Positions 19,763-28,758 of a DNA stretch of 64,000 bases are shown in pieces. Location: the NCBI RefSeq assembly GCF_002335525.1, contig NZ_BDUF01000022.1, forward strand, positions 25,653-89,652, in the 5' to 3' direction. How positions within the stretch are numbered: the stretch's first letter is position 1; every line of letters begins with the position of its first letter. The notes under the pieces are model-generated. The model saw only the letters and a list, made by a program, of their open reading frames with translations. It was not told the origin of the DNA and did no database searches. Source of the stretch: Effusibacillus lacus. Its GTDB lineage: Bacteria; Bacillota; Bacilli; Tumebacillales; Effusibacillaceae. A program made the translations under genes and the position numbers.

Positions 19763-19993
19763 ATGGAACTGATCAGAAAAATGGCGATTCTTTATGGTTG
19801 TAGACTTATAGAGGCGGTGAACCGCCTTCGCAGGGAGGAAAAGGGAGCCCAGGCAATTGAGTGGGTTCTGCTGGCGTTGGTCGTTATTGCGCTGATGGCG
19901 GGTGTCAGCAAATACTTTCAGACCGAATCGAATACTCAAGGATTGGCGAAGGCTTTGCTCACCAAATTGCAAAATTGGGTCGAAGGATTGTAG
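19763..19993 (+). CDS. Flp-type major pilin precursor
   Basis: 76 residues from ATG 19763 (GGAGG upstream). A long basic leader (about 28 residues, ending RREEKG) precedes AQAIEWVLLALVVIALMAG. Cleavage after the Gly puts Glu at +5 of the mature protein, as prepilin peptidase requires. The mature pilin would be about 48 residues, typical of Flp. No prepilin peptidase (TadV) gene is present in the locus, so a peptidase encoded elsewhere, such as ComC, may process it. Confidence 0.88.
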   Translation: MELIRKMAILYGCRLIEAVNRLRREEKGAQAIEWVLLALVVIALMAGVSKYFQTESNTQGLAKALLTKLQNWVEGL

Positions 19994-19997
19994 TTTC

Positions 19998-20414
19998 TTG
20001 TTTCACCGATTGACTGCTGATCAACAAGGTTCCCAAACAGTTGAGTTTATGATGCTGATTCCTGCTCTGCTGATCCTGCTTTTGTGCATGGGTGAATTTG
20101 GTCGGGCGGCCTATTACAAGGTTACCCTGCAATCGGCTGTCAGGGATGGAGCCCGTTTGGCTGCCCTTGACGCTTCCCGACCGGATGTGGAAGATGCCGT
20201 TCGCAAAGCCGCCGGAAACGTACCGGTCGACCAGGTGGTCATTACAAAAACCAAATCCGGACGAACCTCCCTTGCGTTTCCAAATCCTTCAGTCGACGTG
20301 ACTGTCAAAATCCAGACCACTTTTCGGTTAAAAGCCCTGGCCAAACTGGGTCTTCCGGAAAATTTGCGGCAACTGTCCCTGACAGCAGAATCCCGGGTGC
20401 CGGTGGTGAGATGA
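19998..20414 (+). CDS. TadE-like pseudopilin
   Basis: 138 residues from TTG 19998, 4 bp after the flp stop; the frame is open further upstream but only inside flp. The short leader MFHRLTADQQG precedes SQTVEFMMLIPALLILLLCMGEFGR, again with Glu at +5 and a hydrophobic stretch. The rest is a soluble domain with DGARLAALDAS, common in TadE proteins. It overlaps the following gene by 4 bp (ATGA). Confidence 0.85.
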   Translation: MFHRLTADQQGSQTVEFMMLIPALLILLLCMGEFGRAAYYKVTLQSAVRDGARLAALDASRPDVEDAVRKAAGNVPVDQVVITKTKSGRTSLAFPNPSVDVTVKIQTTFRLKALAKLGLPENLRQLSLTAESRVPVVR

Positions 20415-21106
20415 ACATGGAGAAAGAACGGGGAAACGCATCGCTGCTTCTTCTGGGAATGTCATTTGGAATCATGGTTTGTGCGTTGTTGGCATGGATG
20501 TATATAAGCGTACAGCTAATCCACGGTGCTGCAGGAGTTGCTGCCGAATCGGCAGCAATTGCAGCTTCAAACACCCTGCAGGAAATGTTTGCTGCGGATA
20601 TTACTCCTGAGGCCTATGACAAGCTGAAATCCCTCGAGTGGCGGATTCGGGAGGATTCCTTATACAAGAGCGGGCATCGGGAAGCGGCGATTATCAAGCA
20701 TACGGTGTCCTCTGCCTTGCGGGAGGAACTCCTGGCAGGCAAGAGGGGAACAGCGATAAAACTTCATGTCTTGCTGCAGTATGAACCGTTCTTTACGTCT
20801 CGGGATTTGGGAAGAAAGATCCTGGAATCCATAGAACAGCATTGGGAGAGTGAGATTCTGCCTGTGACAAGGGAATTTCTCCGCTTGCACGGATCATTTG
20901 AAGGTGAAATTCGGTTTCCTGTTCACAAAAAAATGGAAGTTCTCGCACGAATAGAAGCAACCAGCCCCATGTTGAACAAGTTGGCGGGGCAGCGGAAACT
21001 GTTTGTCGGCGGGCGTGGCCACGCCCTTTATATAAAACTCCTGGATGACCATGGCATCGTTTACGATCTGTCCGGAATTCGGCAGTTCAGCAGACGGATT
21101 CACTAA
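20411..21106 (+). CDS. Second TadE/TadG-like protein of the pilus locus
   Basis: 231 residues from ATG 20411 (ATG 20417 also possible). The N-terminal MEKERGNASLLLLGMSFGIMVCALLAWMYI segment (two parts, MEKERGNASLL and LLGMSFGIMVCALLAWMY) is a leader plus helix but lacks the Glu+5 of true prepilins, as some TadG/TadF-type proteins do. The alanine-rich stretch VAAESAAIAASNTLQEM resembles the post-helix region of Tad pseudopilins; the C-terminal 150 residues match nothing I know. Operon position supports a role in pilus assembly. Confidence 0.6.
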   Translation: MNMEKERGNASLLLLGMSFGIMVCALLAWMYISVQLIHGAAGVAAESAAIAASNTLQEMFAADITPEAYDKLKSLEWRIREDSLYKSGHREAAIIKHTVSSALREELLAGKRGTAIKLHVLLQYEPFFTSRDLGRKILESIEQHWESEILPVTREFLRLHGSFEGEIRFPVHKKMEVLARIEATSPMLNKLAGQRKLFVGGRGHALYIKLLDDHGIVYDLSGIRQFSRRIH

Positions 21107-21126
21107 TAGTTGGGGAGGGAATAAAG

Positions 21127-22116
21127 GTGTTGTATGGAAGGCGCTTCAAACGCTTCTGTGCTTGTTTACTGTCATTTCTCATATTGCTGTCCGGTGTGCC
21201 CTATGTCGCTTTGGCCGTCGGTTCCGGTTTTCGGCTGCCGGAGGTTACGGTTCCGAATGTAAAGATTCCGGCACCTGAAGAAATCCCGTCTGCAACCATA
21301 CCCCCAGGGAGTGTTCCAAGCGGCAGTTTCCCGCACGGCACCTCACCAAGCGGTACTCCTCCAAGCAGCCGTCCTTCAATCAGTACTGCGCCTAACAGTT
21401 CCCTCCCATCTGTCACCAAGCCTGTTGCTTCCAGTTATGAGCAGGTGGCAAAGAAAGCCGTGACCCTGAAAGACATAATCAGCAATGCTGTCAAAATGTC
21501 AATCGACAGCAAGAAGGTCTTGACCAAATCCGCTTATTCCATGGACGATGCCGGGAGGATTCCCGGCGGCGGGTGGAAGGCAGTGGGAAAATATGCCGCC
21601 AGTCTGGTACTGCCATGGTTGGGGGCAGTGCCCGTGGACGGAGCAAATGCTGTTGCTGACGGCATTGATCTGGGAATCAAAGGGAGGGAAGCCTATCAAG
21701 CCGTTTCCAACTTGATCCGATTAGGCACACCGCTGAGATCTGGGGTTCCCAAGCCATTGGGTGCCGGTTTTCCGATAATCGGCGGACTGACGGGTATTGC
21801 AAATGGATCATGGGAGGTCCGGGAGAGCTTCAATCCCTCCAGCGATACTCCCGAACATGAATTGGCCGGTTCCTTTTATTCAGGGGCAGGAGATGTGCTG
21901 TCGGGCGCAGGCATGCTGATTGGTGGAATTGCGACGGCAGCAGGGGCTACAGCGTTGCCGACTGTGGCTGTTGCTGGATCCGCCCTGCTGGTAATCGGGT
22001 TGGCGCTTGGTGTGGTGGGATATGCACTGATATATTTTCCCGGCTTTGCGCAAAGCGGACCGGGAAGGTTTCTCATCAACCTGAAAAATCGCATCGGAAA
22101 GCGGTTCTTTGGATAA
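21127..22116 (+). CDS. Secreted protein of unknown function in the tad locus: Pro/Ser-rich stalk and Gly/Ala-rich hydrophobic C-terminus
   Basis: 329 residues from GTG 21127 with GGGAGGGA upstream. A basic N-terminus (YGRRFKRF) and the hydrophobic CLLSFLILLSGVPYVALA form a signal peptide. Residues about 37-100 are low-complexity Pro/Ser/Gly with a recurring P-S-G-S/T pattern. A middle region is rich in small residues. The C-terminal third holds two glycine/alanine-rich hydrophobic stretches (GMLIGGIATAAGATALPTVA and ALLVIGLALGVVGYALIYF) and a basic end. That resembles pore-forming or glycine-zipper segments of secreted toxins and adhesins only in general character. It could be a pilus-associated surface protein. 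Confidence 0.7.
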   Translation: MLYGRRFKRFCACLLSFLILLSGVPYVALAVGSGFRLPEVTVPNVKIPAPEEIPSATIPPGSVPSGSFPHGTSPSGTPPSSRPSISTAPNSSLPSVTKPVASSYEQVAKKAVTLKDIISNAVKMSIDSKKVLTKSAYSMDDAGRIPGGGWKAVGKYAASLVLPWLGAVPVDGANAVADGIDLGIKGREAYQAVSNLIRLGTPLRSGVPKPLGAGFPIIGGLTGIANGSWEVRESFNPSSDTPEHELAGSFYSGAGDVLSGAGMLIGGIATAAGATALPTVAVAGSALLVIGLALGVVGYALIYFPGFAQSGPGRFLINLKNRIGKRFFG

Positions 22117-22119
22117 GGA

Positions 22120-22239
22120 ATGACCGGATATCCGGTGCAGGATTGGGGCATTTTTGTACTGTTGGCCCTGATTTCCAACATTTTCGAACAGGTGTTGATC
22201 AACTGGTTTCACAAGGTGAAACAAAGGTTCGAGAGATGA
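22120..22239 (+). CDS. 39-residue membrane microprotein at the end of the tad operon
   Basis: An ATG 3 bp after the preceding stop opens a 39-codon frame: a short polar N-terminus (MTGYPVQDW), one hydrophobic helix (GIFVLLALISNIFEQVLINW), then a basic amphipathic tail (FHKVKQRFER). GGATAAGG is very close to the ATG, so translation would rely on coupling to the upstream gene. Codon use and amino-acid composition are coherent. Coding status is inferred, with no homologue known to me. Confidence 0.5.
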   Translation: MTGYPVQDWGIFVLLALISNIFEQVLINWFHKVKQRFER

Positions 22240-22248
22240 AAAAATTTC

Positions 22249-22278
22249 TTGTTGCACTTTTTGCAGATATGATATGAT
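22249..22278 (+). promoter_or_regulatory. icd promoter
   Basis: TTGTTG (22249-22254), an 18-bp spacer, TATGAT (22273-22278); an overlapping TATGAT lies at 22268-22273. It lies 70 bp before the icd start and downstream of the last tad-locus gene. Confidence 0.55.
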
Positions 22279-22348
22279 GAAAGCGACCACAATCCAAGCA
22301 GTTCAGCAGAGTCTCAGTTGTATTTTTTGATACGAGGGGGAACGTTCA

Positions 22349-23644
22349 ATGGCATTGTTCGAGAAGTTTGCTATGCCTGCAGAAGGAGAAAAAATCAAAG
22401 TTGACAACGGGAAATTGGTGGTTCCCGACAACCCGATCATCCCATTCATTGAGGGGGACGGCACAGGCCCCGACATTTGGGCGGCATCTTCCAGAGTATT
22501 GGATGCAGCGGTGGAAAAGGCATACAAAGGGGAACGGAAGATCGCCTGGTATGAAGTTTATGCCGGTGAGAAAGCGTTCAACCAATATGGCGAGTGGCTT
22601 CCGAACGATACATTGACCGCTCTCAGAGAATACATCGTCAGCATCAAAGGTCCACTTACCACTCCGGTTGGCGGAGGAATTCGCTCACTGAACGTGGCGC
22701 TCCGTCAGGAACTGGATTTGTATGTGTGCTTGCGCCCGGTTCGTTATTTCAACGGCGTGCCTTCGCCTGTGAAGCATCCGGAGTTGGTCGACATGGTGAT
22801 CTTCCGCGAAAACTCTGAAGACATCTATGCTGGTATTGAATATCAGGAAGGCACACCGGAAGTCAAGAAAGTGGTCGAATTCCTGCAAAAGGAAATGGGT
22901 GTAAAGAAAATCCGTTTTCCGGAAACTTCCGGCATCGGAATCAAGCCCGTATCCAAGGATGGAACGGAGCGTTTGGTTCGTGCAGCGATCGAATACGCGA
23001 TCAAGCATAACCGCAAAAGCGTAACCCTTGTACATAAGGGGAACATCATGAAGTTTACCGAAGGCGCGTTCAAAAACTGGGGATATGAGGTAGCCGAGCG
23101 TGAGTACTCGGATAAAGTGTTCACCTGGGCACAATATGACCGCATCAAGGAACAACAAGGCTCGGAAGCTGCCAACAAGGCTCAGGCAGAAGCGGAATCG
23201 GCCGGCAGGATCATTGTCAAGGACAGCATCGCCGATGCGTTCCTGCAGCAGATTCTGACCCGTCCGGCGGAATACGATGTGATTGCTACCCTGAACCTGA
23301 ACGGCGACTACATTTCCGACGCTTTGGCTGCACAAGTGGGCGGTATCGGAATTGCACCCGGCGCCAACATAAACTATGTGACCGGACATGCGGTGTTTGA
23401 AGCAACCCACGGTACAGCTCCGAAGTATGCAGGCCTGGATAAAGTGAATCCGGGATCCGTCATCCTTTCCGGCGTCATGATGCTGGAACACCTGGGCTGG
23501 CAGGAAGCTGCGGACATGATCATCCGCTCCATGGAAAAAACCATCGGGCAGAAAGTCGTTACTTATGATTTTGCCCGCCTGATGGAAGGTGCGAAGGAAG
23601 TTAAATGTTCCGAATTCGGAACCGCTCTGATCAACAATATGTAA
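22349..23644 (+). CDS. icd: NADP-dependent isocitrate dehydrogenase
   Basis: TCA-cycle enzyme converting isocitrate to 2-oxoglutarate. 431 residues from ATG 22349 (GAGGGGGAAC upstream). The substrate loop [15 protein letters not shown] contains the Ser equivalent to E. coli Ser113. The coenzyme region [17 protein letters not shown] has Lys-Tyr at the positions that select NADP over NAD. citZ, often upstream in Bacillus, is absent; mdh follows 30 bp downstream. Confidence 0.98.
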   Translation: MALFEKFAMPAEGEKIKVDNGKLVVPDNPIIPFIEGDGTGPDIWAASSRVLDAAVEKAYKGERKIAWYEVYAGEKAFNQYGEWLPNDTLTALREYIVSIKGPLTTPVGGGIRSLNVALRQELDLYVCLRPVRYFNGVPSPVKHPELVDMVIFRENSEDIYAGIEYQEGTPEVKKVVEFLQKEMGVKKIRFPETSGIGIKPVSKDGTERLVRAAIEYAIKHNRKSVTLVHKGNIMKFTEGAFKNWGYEVAEREYSDKVFTWAQYDRIKEQQGSEAANKAQAEAESAGRIIVKDSIADAFLQQILTRPAEYDVIATLNLNGDYISDALAAQVGGIGIAPGANINYVTGHAVFEATHGTAPKYAGLDKVNPGSVILSGVMMLEHLGWQEAADMIIRSMEKTIGQKVVTYDFARLMEGAKEVKCSEFGTALINNM

Positions 23645-23674
23645 ACCATCCTGATTTAAGGAGGAAACCTGACC

Positions 23675-24610
23675 ATGATCAAACGCAAGAAGATTTCCGT
23701 AATCGGTGCAGGATTTACCGGAGCTACCACCGCGTTATTCCTTGCGCAAAAAGAACTCGGTGATGTAGTTTTGCTGGACATTCCCCAACTGGAGAACCCG
23801 ACGAAGGGCAAAGCGCTTGATATGCTGGAAGCGACTCCCGTTATCGGCGCAGACGCCAACATCATCGGCACCAGCAACTACGAAGATACGAAGGATTCTG
23901 ACGTTGTTATCATCACTGCCGGTATTGCCCGCAAGCCGGGAATGAGCCGGGACGACCTTGTTACCACCAACGCGGGGATCGTCAAGTCGGTAACCGAGCA
24001 GGTGGTGAAATACTCACCCAACTGTTTCATTATCGTCCTTTCCAACCCGGTGGATGCCATGACCTATGTCGCCCATAAAGTATCCGGCTTCCCGAAAAAC
24101 CGGGTGATCGGTCAATCCGGCGTGCTGGATACTGCGCGGTTCCGTACTTTTGTCGCACAGGAACTGAACGTCTCCGTGGAAGATGTCACCGGTTTCGTTC
24201 TGGGGGGCCATGGCGACGACATGGTGCCGCTTATCCGCTACTCCTTTGCAGGCGGTATTCCGCTTGAGAAGCTGATCCCGCAGGATCGAATCGACGCCAT
24301 CGTCGAACGCACACGCAAAGGCGGCGCCGAGATTGTGAATCTGTTGGGAACCGGCAGTGCCTACTACGCTCCGGCAGCTTCCCTTGTACAAATGACGGAA
24401 GCCATCCTGAAAGACAAGAAGCGGATTCTTCCTTCCATTGCCCTGTTGGAAGGCGAGTACGGTTACGAGAATCTTTATATGGGAGTTCCGACCCTGCTTG
24501 GCGGAAGCGGCATCGAGAAAGTCTACGAATTGGACCTCACGCCGGAAGAGAAAGCTGCACTCGACAAATCAGCCCAATCGGTCCGCAATGTGATGAACGT
24601 CGTTGGGTAG
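23675..24610 (+). CDS. mdh: Malate dehydrogenase, LDH-like type
   Basis: Interconverts malate and oxaloacetate with NAD. 311 residues from ATG 23675 with AAGGAGG upstream. The N-terminal [14 protein letters not shown] dinucleotide loop, the LLDIPQ acid that prefers NAD, substrate-binding Arg residues in [24 protein letters not shown], and catalytic His in [10 protein letters not shown] are all present. Cotranscribed with icd, followed by a terminator. Confidence 0.98.
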   Translation: MIKRKKISVIGAGFTGATTALFLAQKELGDVVLLDIPQLENPTKGKALDMLEATPVIGADANIIGTSNYEDTKDSDVVIITAGIARKPGMSRDDLVTTNAGIVKSVTEQVVKYSPNCFIIVLSNPVDAMTYVAHKVSGFPKNRVIGQSGVLDTARFRTFVAQELNVSVEDVTGFVLGGHGDDMVPLIRYSFAGGIPLEKLIPQDRIDAIVERTRKGGAEIVNLLGTGSAYYAPAASLVQMTEAILKDKKRILPSIALLEGEYGYENLYMGVPTLLGGSGIEKVYELDLTPEEKAALDKSAQSVRNVMNVVG

Positions 24611-24630
24611 TAAGATAAAGAAATCTAAAA

Positions 24631-24672
24631 AATACCCCGTATCACTGTTCCAAGTGGTACGGGGTATTGTCT
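24631..24672 (+). terminator. Terminator of icd-mdh
   Basis: An 11-bp stem AATACCCCGTA/TACGGGGTATT closed by a 16-nt loop that can itself partly pair, preceded by A-rich and followed by modest T-rich sequence. Confidence 0.75.
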
Positions 24673-24727
24673 TAATAGCACTCACCGTTATTCGCATGTT
24701 TGTAATAATAGGGAAGCTCCACCTGCA

Positions 24728-25138
24728 AAGGTAAGAAAAAATAGGACTGCATTTCAGGCTTATTGTTGTCGATTCAAAGGTACTCCCAGAAATAGGTCTG
24801 TTTATCAGTCCTATATGCTATTTCTTACTTGTACACCTCGAAACTCACCCGAATAAGACTGAAATTCAGTTCTATTCTTGAGATGACAATCAAAAAATCA
24901 AAAATAAGGCTGACAATCAGTTCTATTTTTACAACGGATGCATTATGTAAACTAAAACTCGGTCATGGAGACATCCCACCGAACTTTTGTGAACCTTTTT
25001 TGAGAAAGGAAGGAGTAATTCTAGAAACGTACAAACGGTTACAAATGCCACAGGAAAAGTGCTGCAATTGGTTTCGAGTTGCCCGGTGATATCAATGGGT
25101 TGTCTACCAAATTAGGCTGCGAAAGTTGAATTTGTAAT
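24728..25138 (+). repeat. Dispersed multi-palindrome intergenic repeat, copy 2
   Basis: Aligns with 1433-1768 in the same orientation. The four palindromes lie at 24740-24764, 24791-24815, 24851-24877 and 24901-24929, each with a 5-nt loop. Differences from copy 1 partly preserve pairing: the third unit reads AAGACTG/CAGTTCT here against AAGGCGG/CAGCTCT. Between the GTAAACTA box and the conserved tail, this copy carries about 80 bp (roughly 24984-25063) missing from copy 1. An 86-codon frame inside it (24829-25089) is not conserved in copy 1. The rest of 24611-25251 contains only terminators. Confidence 0.8.
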
Positions 25139-25193
25139 TTTATTAACTGCAAAGATTCATTAACCTGAAAGTCTGTAGATTATATAACCGAAA

Positions 25194-25233
25194 GGCTGTC
25201 TCCCAAGCAGATCTATCTGCTTGGGAGACAGCC
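25194..25233 (-). terminator. Terminator of the lipoprotein gene
   Basis: A perfect 18-bp stem (GGCTGTCTCCCAAGCAGA and its complement) with a 4-nt loop; read on the minus strand it is followed by TTTCGG. It sits 19 bp past the lipoprotein stop codon. Confidence 0.8.
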
Positions 25234-25251
25234 CCGTTGTTGGGATAGCCA

Positions 25252-25830
25252 TTATTTTTGCAGTTGGCCTTCTTTGCCAACAATCTTGTAGGATTCTCCG
25301 TTTTTGGTCAGTGTATACTTCAGGCCCTTGTATTCGATCACGAATTTGCCGTCTTTTTCAGAGATTTTCACATCTTCGAATTTGGCGCCGTTAATTGCAT
25401 TGGCACCGATCTTTTCTTTAACTGCGACAGCAGCAACCGGTTTGAATTCCTTCTTGTCCGCTTTAGCTTTTTCTTCAAAAGCTTTGTTCGCCTTGTCAAG
25501 CAGTGCTTTGTCCCCGAGAACCGCTTCAAATTCTTTTTTTGCCACTTCTTTATCCCAAGATGTGCTCAGGAATTCAATAGCTGCTTCCTGGGACTTGTTT
25601 GGAACATAAAATGCTACTTCTTTTCCGCCTTCCAGTCCTTGTTTCGCTTCAAACATGCCTTGGAAACGGTCTTCTGCGAGGAGCACGGCAGCGTAGGCGG
25701 TACGCTGCGCTTGGCTGTCGTCTTTCTTTGCTTCTGTGGAAGCAGCCTGTTTGCCGGAAGAGCATCCAACACCTGCAGCAGCAGTTACAACTAGAGTAGC
25801 AGCCAGTAAGAGCGTAGACATTTTTTTCAT
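25252..25830 (-). CDS. Putative lipoprotein of unknown function
   Basis: 192 residues from ATG 25830, preceded by AAAGGGG. The signal peptide MKKMSTLLLAATLVVTAAAG ends in a lipobox AGVGC with Cys at about 23, so it is predicted to be membrane-anchored on the outside. After a polar linker (SSGKQAASTEAKKDD) comes a lysine/glutamate-rich domain with the motif NGAKFEDVKISEKDG near the end, which looks like a small beta-rich DUF fold. No enzymatic motif was found. It is monocistronic. Confidence 0.75.
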   Translation of the reverse strand: MKKMSTLLLAATLVVTAAAGVGCSSGKQAASTEAKKDDSQAQRTAYAAVLLAEDRFQGMFEAKQGLEGGKEVAFYVPNKSQEAAIEFLSTSWDKEVAKKEFEAVLGDKALLDKANKAFEEKAKADKKEFKPVAAVAVKEKIGANAINGAKFEDVKISEKDGKFVIEYKGLKYTLTKNGESYKIVGKEGQLQK

Positions 25831-26010
25831 ATACTTAAACCCCTTTCACGACATGCAGTTTAACATAACAAATAGTTCTTGGGAATAGCAACAAACAATT
25901 ATAGAATGTTGGTTATATACTGGGAAATTTGAAAAAAATACTAATTCTGCAATTTCTTCTTGACAATCTGCTAATATGAAAATAACAGTGCCAGCAACCG
26001 GGGTGATGGT

Positions 26011-27861
26011 ATGGAAAAGGCAAGGGAAATACTTTCGGATCTTGATCTGTTTGCAGGCTTAAACCGTGATGAACTGGAACTTCTAGAAAGAGAAGCCCGG
26101 ATATGCAGCTTCCAGGAACATGACAAATTGGCGGGAGCCGACCGTCCGCTTGAGGCGGTGTACGTGGTTCTTAAAGGACATGTACGGGTTGCGATATGCA
26201 ACGACAAAGAGGAAGAAATTACGCTGCACTACCATGGACCTGGAGATATGTTCGGACTGGCGGGTCTCTTTGCGGTCTCTCCCATGCCTTTCCATTTCAT
26301 TGCGGCCGAGTCTGGGGAGGCACTGTTGTTGCCTCTCCGAACGGTAAAGCAGTTGCTGTACAAATATCCGGCAAACCTGTGGGCGGCCAGCCGGGCATTG
26401 GCGGAAAGATTGTATCAGGTGTACCGGGAATTCTCAAACGAATCCTCCTATGGGGCAAAAGGCGTGGACCAGTATCCGATCCGTTTGAAGGTCGGAGATA
26501 TCATGTCTGGCGATGTGGCCACTTGTCGGAGTGAAACGACGGCAGCAGAGGCTGCAGGAATCATGGGGAAGCGAAACATCGGGTCATTGGTGGTTTTGGA
26601 TGGGAACGGCGAATTGGTTGGAATCGTAACGGACAAAGATCTCGTCACCAGGATCATGGCAACAGGGTTGGATCCGTGTGTCACAACTGTCGGCTCGCTT
26701 TTTACAGCCGGACCGATCACCATTTCCCATGAAGCCTTTTATTATGAAGCCCTGCTCTTGATGATGAATCACCGGGTAAGCCATTTGCCGGTAGTGGACC
26801 GTACGGGGCTGGTGGGGATTCTGACCATGAAGGATTTGCTGGATGCCAAAAGCCACCATGCGCTGGCACTGACAGAGCGAATCGAACATTCTGACCAAAT
26901 TGGGGATCTGTGTTCTTTGGCGGACCGGGTGGAACAACTCGTGGACCGAATGCAGTCCGAGGGTATCAGACCTTCCGAGATTTGCCGCATTATGGCAGAC
27001 TACGATGACCGGATCACCCGGAAAATCATACGTCTGGTGGAAAAAGAACTGGCGGAAGAAGGGTTTGGGCCGCCGCCTGTTCCCTATTGTTGGGTAACGA
27101 TGGGAAGCGGCGGGAGGAAAGAACAGCCCCGGCGGACAGATCAAGATAATGCTTTGATATACCGGGATCCTGCGGCGGATCAGAAAGAAGCGGCGGAACG
27201 ATACTTTGCCCGTCTGGCGGAAAAAACAAACGATGCATTGCACCGGTTTGGTTTCCCCTATTGCCCGGGAGGAGTCATGGCGAAAAATCCCGTCTGGAGA
27301 AAAACAATTTCCGGATGGAGAGAGGAAGTGGCCGATTGGATCAGAGAACCGGACGGACAGGGAGTGCGCAATCTGACCATTTTTCTGGATTTCCGTCCGG
27401 TTTATGGAACTTTTGAACTTGCCCATGAATTAAGAATCCGCATCCTGTATCTGACACAGAATGTGCCAATGTTTCTGCACCAGCTTGTGCTCGATGATGT
27501 GCAGTCTCCCGTACATCTTGGCTGGTTTGACAGAGGGGAAATTGAGATCAAGACCCGTCTGAGCGTTCATTTTATCAATGCGCTGCGTATATTGTCATTG
27601 AAGCATGGGCTGCCTCAGGTCAATTCGCTTGAACGACTGAGGGCGCTGACTGAGCATGGAGTCTTCACTCCGGAGGAATCGTCTGTGTATGAGGAAGCAT
27701 ATGAAGAATTGATGAGATACAGGGTTGGGGGTATCAGAAAAATTGACATCGGAAGCTTGAAAAAACAAGAACGTGCTCGTTTGAAACGTGTCTTTCACAT
27801 AACAAAAGACCTTCAAAACCTATTGATTCATTCATTTCGGGCGGAAGGACTGGCCCTATGA
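26011..27861 (+). CDS. cNMP-binding/CBS-pair/DUF294 nucleotidyltransferase-like protein
   Basis: 616 residues from ATG 26011 (GGGGTGATGG upstream). Order: cyclic-nucleotide-binding domain (about 10-125, with HYHGPGDMFGLAGLF), two CBS motifs (about 160-285; GSLVVLDGNGELVGIVTDKD and SHLPVVDRTGLVGILTMKD), then a GlnD-like DUF294 nucleotidyltransferase with MGSGGRKEQPRRTDQDNALI near residue 363, and the DUF294 C-terminal substrate-binding domain. Proteins of this layout are thought to be signal-responsive nucleotidyltransferases; the target is unknown. It overlaps the next gene by 4 bp. A TTGACA lies at about 25960. Confidence 0.9.
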   Translation: MEKAREILSDLDLFAGLNRDELELLEREARICSFQEHDKLAGADRPLEAVYVVLKGHVRVAICNDKEEEITLHYHGPGDMFGLAGLFAVSPMPFHFIAAESGEALLLPLRTVKQLLYKYPANLWAASRALAERLYQVYREFSNESSYGAKGVDQYPIRLKVGDIMSGDVATCRSETTAAEAAGIMGKRNIGSLVVLDGNGELVGIVTDKDLVTRIMATGLDPCVTTVGSLFTAGPITISHEAFYYEALLLMMNHRVSHLPVVDRTGLVGILTMKDLLDAKSHHALALTERIEHSDQIGDLCSLADRVEQLVDRMQSEGIRPSEICRIMADYDDRITRKIIRLVEKELAEEGFGPPPVPYCWVTMGSGGRKEQPRRTDQDNALIYRDPAADQKEAAERYFARLAEKTNDALHRFGFPYCPGGVMAKNPVWRKTISGWREEVADWIREPDGQGVRNLTIFLDFRPVYGTFELAHELRIRILYLTQNVPMFLHQLVLDDVQSPVHLGWFDRGEIEIKTRLSVHFINALRILSLKHGLPQVNSLERLRALTEHGVFTPEESSVYEEAYEELMRYRVGGIRKIDIGSLKKQERARLKRVFHITKDLQNLLIHSFRAEGLAL

Positions 27862-28577
27862 TCAGAAAAGCGATCGATCAGCTCATTGCCAGACTTTACG
27901 GAGGACCCCAGAAACTGCCGCCGGATGTTACACTTGAGACTATCGAAATGCTGCGCCAACTTATCGTATCCCATGACGGCAAGTCACTGGCAGACCAACA
28001 ACTGACGCAATTACGGTTTGTCGTGTTTGATACGGAAACAACCGGGTTTTATCCTTTTGCCGGGGATGAGATCATATCCCTGTCGGCCGTGACAGTTGAA
28101 AACAAAGAGATACGGGAGAATCCCGCGTTTGATAGTCTGGTGAATCCTTACCGCCAGATCCCGGAAGTTGTGACAAACCTGACGGGAATCTCCAAAAAGC
28201 AAGTGGATCAGGCACCGAGTCTTTTGAACGTGCTGCTCCACTTTCTGCAGTTTGCCGGTGATGACATTTTGGTGGCGCACCCGGCCGATTTTGACATGAA
28301 CTTTATTAATGCGAAACTGCGTCGCTATTGCAGATCCACGGTGCGCCATCATGTTATCGACATGATGGCGGTTGCCTACCACTTGTTTCCTATGTGGAAA
28401 GAGTATTCCCTGGATCGTTTGGCCAATTATTACGGGCTTGAAATCAGGGATCGGCACAATTCTCTGGCGGACGCCCGGCTGACAGCCCAGATTTGGTGCA
28501 GGTTTCTGGAAGAACTGGATGCTCGTGGCATTCGCACGTTGTACAGCCTGTATCTGTATATTAAAACACTCAGGTAA
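27858..28577 (+). CDS. DEDDh 3'-5' exonuclease, DnaQ-like
   Basis: 239 residues from ATG 27858, overlapping the preceding gene by ATGA. A 50-residue N-terminal extension precedes the exonuclease: Exo I FDTETTGFYP (Asp58, Glu60), Exo II around HPADFDMNF, Exo III DRHNSLADARLTAQ with the His and Asp of the DEDDh class. The extension and pairing with a DUF294 protein match a gene pair widespread in bacteria, where the exonuclease is probably not a replication proofreader. Nucleic acid or nucleotide substrate unknown. Confidence 0.88.
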   Translation: MIRKAIDQLIARLYGGPQKLPPDVTLETIEMLRQLIVSHDGKSLADQQLTQLRFVVFDTETTGFYPFAGDEIISLSAVTVENKEIRENPAFDSLVNPYRQIPEVVTNLTGISKKQVDQAPSLLNVLLHFLQFAGDDILVAHPADFDMNFINAKLRRYCRSTVRHHVIDMMAVAYHLFPMWKEYSLDRLANYYGLEIRDRHNSLADARLTAQIWCRFLEELDARGIRTLYSLYLYIKTLR

Positions 28578-28758
28578 ATATTTATTAAATAAAAATAATC
28601 GTGCCAGATTGGCAGATAGCGGAAGCATTGGGCAGAAAATCGGCTGAAAGCGGCTGTCACCGGAGACTTGTTAATACACAGGGGTCTGCGAGTTATGCTA
28701 ATCTATCTCTCGAGAGGAAGGATCTGTTTTTTCTCTGGACGGAGCAGTCGAATTCCGT

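Noticed and set aside
24829..25089. 86-codon frame inside the second repeat copy
   Set aside because: The frame is not conserved in the first copy, lacks a ribosome site and spans the palindromes.
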